Source: Bacteroidales bacterium (GTDB taxonomy: Bacteria; Bacteroidota; Bacteroidia; Bacteroidales; UBA932). Taken from it: a stretch of 19,669 nucleotides of DNA. Each line of letters begins with the position of its first letter. Within the stretch, counting starts at the first letter, position 1. The notes beneath the pieces are model-generated. The model worked only from the letters and a program-made list of their open reading frames with translations, was not told the DNA's origin and did no database searches. Position numbers and translations under genes: made by a program. Positions 8,061 to 14,800 of the stretch are shown here, one piece after another. The stretch covers positions 1-19,669 of the forward strand of contig SFNZ01000028.1 in the NCBI GenBank assembly GCA_004552615.1. Reading direction: 5' to 3'.

Positions 8061-8132
8061 GGTCCCGTAGTTCAACGGATAGAACGGAAGTTTCCTAAAC
8101 TTTAAATAGTGGTTCGATTCCACTCGGGACTA
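8061..8132 (+). tRNA. tRNA-Arg (anticodon CCU)
   Basis: A complete 72-base cloverleaf can be drawn. The acceptor stem pairs 8061-8067 with 8125-8131. The D arm is GTTC/GAAC around AACGGATA with the GG pair. The anticodon stem pairs 8087-8091 with 8099-8103 around loop TTCCTAA, with anticodon CCT at 8094-8096, reading AGG. The variable loop has 4 bases, and the T arm is AGTGG/CCACT around TTCGATT. The discriminator is A at 8132 and CCA is not encoded. The first acceptor pair is a G-U wobble (8061/8131). No promoter is visible between rpmF and this gene, so it is probably cut from the mRNA. Confidence 0.95.
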
Positions 8133-8140
8133 CTCGGAAC

Positions 8141-8171
8141 AGAGGCCGACCCCACAAGGGCCGGTCTCTTT
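8141..8171 (+). terminator. Terminator after tRNA-Arg
   Basis: AGAGGCCGACCC (8141-8152) pairs with GGGCCGGTCTCT (8158-8169) through 12 positions with one G-U and one A-C mismatch, around loop CACAA, followed by a short T run. It starts 8 bases after the tRNA, a natural end for the yceD-rpmF-tRNA transcript. Confidence 0.7.
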
Positions 8172-8189
8172 CGTATAATATATTGGCAT

Positions 8190-8314
8190 ATAGTTGTCGG
8201 AAGGCCCTGCCAGAGTGTGGCCGGCCGCGGCCTCATGAGCGGCTCCCGAAGGAACGCAGTTCCGAAGGGTGGATGGAGCGAAGCGCAACTCTGGCAGGGC
8301 CTTCCGACAACTAT
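8190..8314. repeat. 125-bp element with perfect 27-bp inverted arms
   Basis: The left arm at 8190-8216 (begins ATAGTTGTCGG, ends GCCAGAGT) is the exact reverse complement of the right arm at 8288-8314. The 71-bp interior is dense in smaller palindromes: GGCCGGCC at 8219-8226, GGCCGCGGCC at 8223-8232, CTCATGAG at 8232-8239, and a GGAAC-GCA-GTTCC hairpin at 8251-8263 flanked by matched GAA trinucleotides and a CCC/GGG pair. No T-tract follows either arm, so it is not an ordinary terminator. The trinucleotide GCA stands just outside both ends (8186-8188 and 8315-8317), with one unmatched T inside the left end. It could be a non-autonomous mobile repeat, a structured RNA or a dispersed palindrome; the copy number elsewhere is unknown. 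Confidence 0.85.
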
Positions 8315-8339
8315 GCACGGCAATTCCTCATTCAAAACG

Positions 8340-8370
8340 TTGCATAAATCACGCTTAAGACGTAAATTTG
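8340..8370 (+). promoter_or_regulatory. Upstream promoter of the mutarotase gene
   Basis: TTG at 8340-8342, a 20-base spacer and a perfect TAAATTTG at 8363-8370 form a Bacteroidota promoter. It would give a leader of about 33 bases before the ATG at 8409. Confidence 0.55.
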
Positions 8371-8397
8371 AAGATTGGTACCGATAATATTAATTTG
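8367..8397 (+). promoter_or_regulatory. Downstream overlapping promoter of the mutarotase gene
   Basis: TTTG at 8367-8370, which is also the end of the upstream promoter's -7 box, stands 19 bases before TTAATTTG at 8390-8397, one mismatch from consensus. A start from here would leave only about 5-7 bases before the ATG. Confidence 0.45.
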
Positions 8398-8408
8398 CAA
8401 TACATAGT

Positions 8409-9542
8409 ATGAAACACTCATTCATCATTTCCATGGCGGCATCCTTTGCACTTGCCGCCTGCGCACACCAGAATGCCCCTGCGCTCATTCCGGCAGAAAA
8501 CTTTGCAGACACACTTGACGGCAAGCCTGTCGCACTATATACGCTGAAAGGCGGGGACGTGACCCTCCAGGTCACCAATTTCGGAGCCAGGGTCGTTTCA
8601 ATCTTTACTCCTGACAAGGACGGAGCATACGAGGACATCGTCGTCGGCTACAACAACATAAAGGACTATGTCACTCCTCCGGGAGAAAGATTCTTCGGAG
8701 CCTGCGTAGGCCCGGTGGCAAACCGCATCGGCAATGCCAGATTCCAGATAGATGACATTTTATATTCGACTCCGGCCAATGACAATGGCGTCAACACCCT
8801 CCACGGCGGATACATCGGACTTGACAATGTAGTCTGGGATGTCGTTTCAGCCGACGAATCGAGCATCGTGCTTCATTTCCTCCATCCTGACGGCCTCGAG
8901 GGATATCCTGGCAACAAGGACATAACCATGACTTACACAGTCACTCCGGAAGGGGAGTTCAAGATTGACTACAAGGCAGTTACGGACAAGACTACCCCTA
9001 TCAACATCTCCAACCATCCGTTCTTCTGCCTCCGCGGAGAGGCCAACGGCACGGTAGAGGATTACATTATGTACATCAAGTCAAGCAGCTTCATTCCGAT
9101 TGATTCGTTGAGCATCCCGACCGGCGAGATTGCAGACGTCACAGGCACTCCGTTCGATTTCCGTACCGCCCATGCAATCGGTGAAATGATAGGCGAGGAC
9201 GACATCCAGCTCAAGAACGCAAGAGGTTATGACCACAACTGGTGCATAGACCGTGAGACTGAAAACGACGTCGAACTCATGTGCACCGTCTATGACCCGC
9301 AGACCGGAAGGCAGGTGGACGTGCTTTCTGACCAGCCAGGTATCCAGTTCTACAGCGGCAACTTCTTCAACGGCAAGTCCTGCGGCAAATACGGAAGACC
9401 TCTCGGATTCCGCAGCTCACTTGCACTCGAGACCCAGCACTATCCGGATTCCCCGAACAATCCTCAGTTCCCGTCGGTCCTGATAGAACCTGGCCAGACC
9501 TATACCCAGACCTGCATCTACAGATTCTCTGTACATAAATAA
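8409..9542 (+). CDS. Aldose 1-epimerase (mutarotase), lipoprotein form
   Basis: This 377-residue enzyme interconverts the alpha and beta anomers of aldoses such as galactose or glucose. Unlike the cytoplasmic GalM it carries a lipoprotein signal with lipobox LAAC and Cys18, so it should be membrane-anchored outside the cytoplasm, where it could feed anomers to sugar importers. Family motifs: NRIGNARF, NTLHGG with catalytic acid His132, SNHPFF with His203, GYDHNW, and catalytic base Glu341 in ALETQHYPD. Secreted mutarotases of this type are common in Bacteroidales. The ATG at 8409 is needed for the positively charged signal start; the next Met (residue 9) would lose it. No sugar-use genes are adjacent, so the substrate is unclear. 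Its stop codon touches the stop of pbpC on the other strand. Confidence 0.92.
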   Translation: MKHSFIISMAASFALAACAHQNAPALIPAENFADTLDGKPVALYTLKGGDVTLQVTNFGARVVSIFTPDKDGAYEDIVVGYNNIKDYVTPPGERFFGACVGPVANRIGNARFQIDDILYSTPANDNGVNTLHGGYIGLDNVVWDVVSADESSIVLHFLHPDGLEGYPGNKDITMTYTVTPEGEFKIDYKAVTDKTTPINISNHPFFCLRGEANGTVEDYIMYIKSSSFIPIDSLSIPTGEIADVTGTPFDFRTAHAIGEMIGEDDIQLKNARGYDHNWCIDRETENDVELMCTVYDPQTGRQVDVLSDQPGIQFYSGNFFNGKSCGKYGRPLGFRSSLALETQHYPDSPNNPQFPSVLIEPGQTYTQTCIYRFSVHK

Positions 9543-11855
9543 TCACTGCCGCTTGCCGGCAGGCAGGATGGTGAAGGTGACAGAAATCGTGTTGCCCGAC
9601 CCGTCAACGACTGTTACTGTGTGCGGCCCCGGCGTGGGCCGCATTCTGTATTGATGCATGAACCTGGTCTCTCCGAGATATTCATTGTCAAGATGCCAGA
9701 AAACAGTCGCGCCCCTGTCGTGGTGAGCCAGATTGAACACCATCTCTCCCGGACTGCCGTCAATCTGCCTCGGAAGGGAAATGACACTCCCGTTTTTCGG
9801 GTAGATGAACTCCATCCGGGCCAGAACATCCTCATTGTCAGGGGAATACGCCCCGTCGTCATGATTGTCGTATGGATAGTCAGGATGCTTCTGCCGGTAG
9901 TACCATTCCATTGCCGGAGGCAGCCTGAAGAAATCCTTTCCGCCTGATCTGTGATGATAAGGGCATATGCGGCATCTTGCCCCTGCTTCCGGTACAGCCA
10001 GTGTGTCTATGTCATGACAATATGGTCCGGCCGGAAAACCCGAAAGCCGGCAAGTCCCGACCAATGTACCGTCTCCCGGCATCGGCTCCTGGAACCAGCC
10101 TGATTCAGAGACATATACGGAATATATTTCCTCGTCCGGTGCATGGGATTTCCCAGGCAGAACACTGAAAATATCGAATAACGCAGGGCCTGCGGTGCGG
10201 GCTCCGATGAGCCCGGGGGCGGCAGCGCCTCCGGCGTTGCCCGCCCAGACCCCGACGGCATACCGCGGGGTCACACCGCACGCCCACCCGTCACGGAATC
10301 CGTAGCTCGTCCCTGTCTTCCATGCCGTTTTCCGTACCGAACTCAGTATATGCCAGTCGATTTCATCCGGCCGGTTCACCTCGCTCATTGCCTTGAACGT
10401 GTACCATAATGCTGTCCTGTCCGTGAGAGGAAAAGCTTCCTTTCCGGATTTTCCTGCCGTGACCCCCTCCTGCCCGCAGACATACATCCTTGCCATTCCC
10501 GCGTATAACGCCGTCACCTCGTCCAGCCGGCATTCCGCACCGCCGAGAATCAGCGACAGCCCATAATCCGAAGCGCTTCTCGTGACGCTGCTTAGACCGC
10601 AATCCTGCAGTACCTGCCTGAACGCTTCGATTCCGTATTCTTTCAGGATATGGACGGAAGGAACATTCAGCGACCGGCTCAAAGCCTCGTCTGCGTGAAC
10701 CGCCCCGTCATAGGTCAAATTGAAATTCTGAGGGGCGAACCCGTTGATATTCACAGGAGTATCAGCGACCAAACTATAGGGCAGGATCTTCCCTTCCTGC
10801 AATGCGGCACAATACAGGACCGGCTTCAGGATACTCCCTGAACTCCTGGGTGAGCAGGCTATGTCAACATTCACTCCCGGGCGCTTCCTGTAAAATGAGG
10901 AATTGCCGCAATAAGCCAGAACTTCACCTGTCCTGACATCCATGACAACCGCAGCCATGTCATTGATTCCCTCGCGGGCCAATACATCGCTGTGCCTGTC
11001 GACGATTTCCTGGACGAGTCTCTGCAGATTGATGTCTATAGATGTGTTTATGACATCCCTCCTCTGTCCGGAGGAAAGACGGTCGACAAGCTGTGGCGAA
11101 TAAGACGGCAGTGCAGCAGTTGCTTCAGGCAATGGCTCGGAACAAGCCAGTTCACAATCGTCCCTGCTCATTTCACCCTCCATTTCCAGCCTGTGCAGCA
11201 GCCTGTTACGTTTCTCCATCAGCTTTTCCCGGTTCTTGCCCGGACGTATGCTTGACGGAGAATTCGGAAGCACGGCAAGTGTGGCAGCCTCTGCCCAGCT
11301 CAATTCTCCGGCCGGCCTTCCGAAATATCTCCATGACGCCGCCTCGATTCCCACAACGTTGCCTCCGAAAGGGGCATGTGCGGCATACAGTGCCAGGATC
11401 TCGTCCTTGGAACATCTCAGTTCGAGCCTTGTGGCCAATATTGCCTCGACAATCTTCTGCCACATTGTCCTTTCGCGCCCTCTCGACATCCGTATCACCT
11501 GCATTGTCAGGGTACTGCCTCCGCTTACCACATGCCCGGCCCGGACATTGGTGGCAGCCGACCTCACCACGGATACGGGATTGACTCCTCCGTGAAACCT
11601 GAACCATCTGTCTTCGAACAAGATAAGGGCCTTTTCATATTTTTCGGGAATGCTGTCTCCCGGAGGAAACCTCCATTGCCCGTCCGTCGCGGTCCTGGCT
11701 CCGAGAAGTTCCCCGTTGCGGTCAAGTACGACCGGTGACCAGGACGTGCCCTCGAACAAATCGCGCGGCAGGCAGAATATATACCATGCCGACAATACCG
11801 AAGCTACGGCCCATATCCCGAAAGCGAGATATTTCCTTATCTTGTCACTGAACAT
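9543..11855 (-). CDS. pbpC: Penicillin-binding protein 1C (bifunctional transglycosylase/transpeptidase)
   Basis: The 770-residue product has one N-terminal membrane anchor (about 10-29) and a periplasmic body. The glycosyltransferase 51 domain shows catalytic Glu81 in LFEDRWF and the GGSTLTMQ motif (112-119). The transpeptidase has all three active-site motifs: SILK with nucleophile Ser341, SLN at 395-397 and KTG at 513-515. A C-terminal PBP1C-specific beta domain (about 680-768) closes the protein. PBP1C polymerises and crosslinks peptidoglycan, but in E. coli it is a minor enzyme thought to act in wall repair with the neighbouring alpha-2-macroglobulin. Here the ATG lies 19 bp inside the end of that gene, so translation is probably coupled and there is no separate promoter. 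The stop directly abuts that of the convergent mutarotase. Confidence 0.96.
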   Translation of the reverse strand: MFSDKIRKYLAFGIWAVASVLSAWYIFCLPRDLFEGTSWSPVVLDRNGELLGARTATDGQWRFPPGDSIPEKYEKALILFEDRWFRFHGGVNPVSVVRSAATNVRAGHVVSGGSTLTMQVIRMSRGRERTMWQKIVEAILATRLELRCSKDEILALYAAHAPFGGNVVGIEAASWRYFGRPAGELSWAEAATLAVLPNSPSSIRPGKNREKLMEKRNRLLHRLEMEGEMSRDDCELACSEPLPEATAALPSYSPQLVDRLSSGQRRDVINTSIDINLQRLVQEIVDRHSDVLAREGINDMAAVVMDVRTGEVLAYCGNSSFYRKRPGVNVDIACSPRSSGSILKPVLYCAALQEGKILPYSLVADTPVNINGFAPQNFNLTYDGAVHADEALSRSLNVPSVHILKEYGIEAFRQVLQDCGLSSVTRSASDYGLSLILGGAECRLDEVTALYAGMARMYVCGQEGVTAGKSGKEAFPLTDRTALWYTFKAMSEVNRPDEIDWHILSSVRKTAWKTGTSYGFRDGWACGVTPRYAVGVWAGNAGGAAAPGLIGARTAGPALFDIFSVLPGKSHAPDEEIYSVYVSESGWFQEPMPGDGTLVGTCRLSGFPAGPYCHDIDTLAVPEAGARCRICPYHHRSGGKDFFRLPPAMEWYYRQKHPDYPYDNHDDGAYSPDNEDVLARMEFIYPKNGSVISLPRQIDGSPGEMVFNLAHHDRGATVFWHLDNEYLGETRFMHQYRMRPTPGPHTVTVVDGSGNTISVTFTILPAGKRQ

Positions 11856-14800
11856 TTTCCTGAAGCGGTGCAGGCATAAACATTTGTGTCATACATGTCT
11901 TCGCAACTTGTCGAAGGCAGCACAAATTCACCTTCGTACGCGGCCCTGAGACGTACCCGGAACTCCATGGACCCGCCCTGAGGCAGGCTGAAATAGAAAA
12001 TGCTCCTGTCATCCCTGATGTCAAGCCTGTCATATTGAACCGTTCCTCCAGCGATTTCAGTTCTCCTGTCCACTATCTCCCAGCCTGACGGAATACGGTA
12101 GGTCAATGCCAGATTGTCTGCCCCGGAGACTGGACTCAGGTTGGAAACCTTGATCACGGCCGTGAAGACTGTGCCCTGCCTGAGTGACTCAGGGCTCAAT
12201 GCCTCCCCGTCCGAGCCGGAATATCTTACGTCAATGCCGAGATTTTCGGACCTTGACGGGACCGGAGTCCCTGCCGGAATCCTCGCTGCCGAAGTGACAC
12301 GTGCATATACAGGTCCGGATGAATTGTTCGTCATGCAGGTCTCCCCGGATTCCGGATCTATCAGATTAAATATCAGCCCGTTCTGCTCTGAACTTTCCTT
12401 CGAATTGGTCGCAGTCACGTCGATCTTTCCTCCTGTCACCTTCTTGCCCAGGGCATTGAACGCTTTTGCCGCAAAGGCTGACTCCTGCGTGGAAAGAGCC
12501 CAGATTCCGTCTTCCGAGCAGACTTCTGCGGCATATCTCACGGCTTCCGCCACATTTCCGCAGAGTGACAATGCCTCGAGAGCTATTGCCTTGTCCCTGA
12601 ATGGGCTGCGGTATGTCCTCCCGCCGATTCTCCCGACATCGGACGAAGTGGAAAGGGATGCAATGATTTCCTCCCCGACGGACTTCCTGCCGCAGATGCA
12701 ATATGCAGAAGCCAGCATCATTGAACCCTGCCAGCTGAGTTTTCCGCTCATTTTCAGGCGGTTCATGGCCGCTTCGTCAGGATTGCCGGAGAGACCGAGC
12801 GAGAAAAGCCTGTATGCCTGGGCGAGGTCGTCGAATTCGTACGGCTTCGATGTCTTGAAATTCTGTGAACAACGTTTCTGGTAATTGACAAGGTTTCTCA
12901 AAACATCGTTTCCGATACTGAATCCCTCATTCCCGGCCGTGACGAGGAACTCCAACGCCATTGAAGACACCCATTCGTCGCTTGCGGAAGCTCCTGGCCA
13001 GCAGGCGATTCCTCCATCTGCTCTCTGTCGTGAATAAAGTGTTCCGAGCAATTCCGGAATCATCTTGCCCGCAGTCTCCCTGTTCTCGTCGGACAGTTCC
13101 TTCAGAGAATACAGTACGCTGATTCCTGCCGCACATACTTGTTCCGAGCAAGAATGCGGATAATTCCTGAAGAAACCGAACATAGCATTCCAGTCAATGG
13201 AAGGATGACCGCAGGCCCCAGCCCATACACGGTCCTCCCTGTTTTCCTTGAAAGGCTTGAAACTGAATACTTTGCTTTCACCCGGCTGCAGCACGGCAGA
13301 GGAACTCGTGATGACCTGGGGAGAGGAGTTGCTCACTCCGATACTGATTGTTTCAGTCATCCTGTGACCTCCTCCTTCAGCCGTAACGGTCACCTGTGAC
13401 ATCCCGGACACATCTCCCGAAACCATGTCAAACCTGACCATTCCGTCTTTCCTTCCCGCCATGGAAATTGTCCGTGTCCCGTTTCCGGAAATCTTCAAAG
13501 ACCCTCTGCATGAGGCAGTTACCTTTACTTCTTCAATGTTGTCCTCCATCACCATCACGTTTACCGGAAGCGTGATTTTCTCCCCGCATCCGGCCTTTCT
13601 CGGCAATGTCGGCAGAATCATCAGCGGAGATGTCACAGGAACGGTCTTGTCCGCATTCCCGTATGCCCTTCCGTTGCAGGCCACCACCATCACCCTGACG
13701 CTTCCCACGTAAATAGGCAACTTTATCCTGTGACTCGCTGACCCGGACTTGAGCGTGAACGGTCCGAGGAACCTGACCACCGGATTGAACCGGTTCTCCT
13801 TCCTCGCCCCTTTCATGAAGCCTTCATCACCTCCGATGCTGAACATCCCTTTCATGATTCCGCCGAAAGACTGGAACACATTGTCATACATATCCCATGT
13901 CCTGACTCCGAGAGCCTCTCTCCTGTACATCGCGCTCCACGGATCAGGAGTCCGGAATGCCGTCAGGTCCAGCAGGCCCTCGTCAACAATGGCCAGGGTG
14001 TAGGTCATAGGGCGGCCTTTCTTTTCACTGACTTTCACTGTGAACGCCTCCTCCGGATGAAGCCTGTCAGGCATGACAATCACCGGCTCCAGATGTGAAT
14101 CCGGATTCTCCACGGTCAGCGGAGTCACTCCGTACATCCTGATTGGCAGGTCATTGGTAGCATTGCCGTAAGGCTGGACCAGAGTGATGTGTACATATAT
14201 GTTCGGAGACATTTCCTCCGTGACCCTGAATTTCCACGGCGTATCCTCCGACGGCTGTGTCCTGACCCATTCGCTTCTGAGCACGCCCCGTCCGTTCTCT
14301 ATTGAAACCAGCGCCCGTCCGTTTTCTGAGGCAGGGATGAACACTGTCACCTCGTCCCCGGCTCGGCAGACCTTTCTGTCCAATGAGAATGCGAGCATTG
14401 CCGGAGCATCCGGATCTTTCCTGTCCGCGCGTCCCCTGTATGCAGGCCAGTCCGCATAGAAAATTCCTCCGGAGCAATGTCCGCTGTCCAGGTCCTTGAC
14501 ATAAATGAGATATCTTCCCCATTGGCTGTCGTCGGCCCGGAAAGGAATCTTCAGGTCGCCGTTCCCGGAAATCATTGTACCTGAGCTGACTGCAGTTGCT
14601 CCGGATCCGTTGGTATAGGAGTCCAAAGGCTCCCGTCCGGATTCCCACCACCAGCTCCATTTCAGCTTGAAGATGCGCCACTCTATCCTGTCTCCTGATT
14701 TTCGCCGTCCTTCCGCGTCGAGGACTGCCACGTCAATGACATTGTCCCTGCCCGTCTCAAGATAATCCGAAGGCAGCTTCACTCCCACATATCCTCCGTA

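Noticed and set aside
8190..8314. Integron attC site or insertion sequence
   Set aside because: There is no core-site pattern with the right spacing, no integrase and no transposase nearby, and the arms are perfect rather than attC-like. The repeat itself is kept as unexplained.
8102..8387. Short open frames on both strands across the tRNA and inverted repeat
   Set aside because: They run through the tRNA and terminator, and their matching segments (GRPCQS and WQGLPTT) arise simply because the inverted arms are translated in both directions.
9546..9570. Possible bidirectional terminator at the mutarotase/pbpC junction
   Set aside because: Only a 5-bp CTGCC/GGCAG stem can be drawn, with no proper T-tract on either strand.
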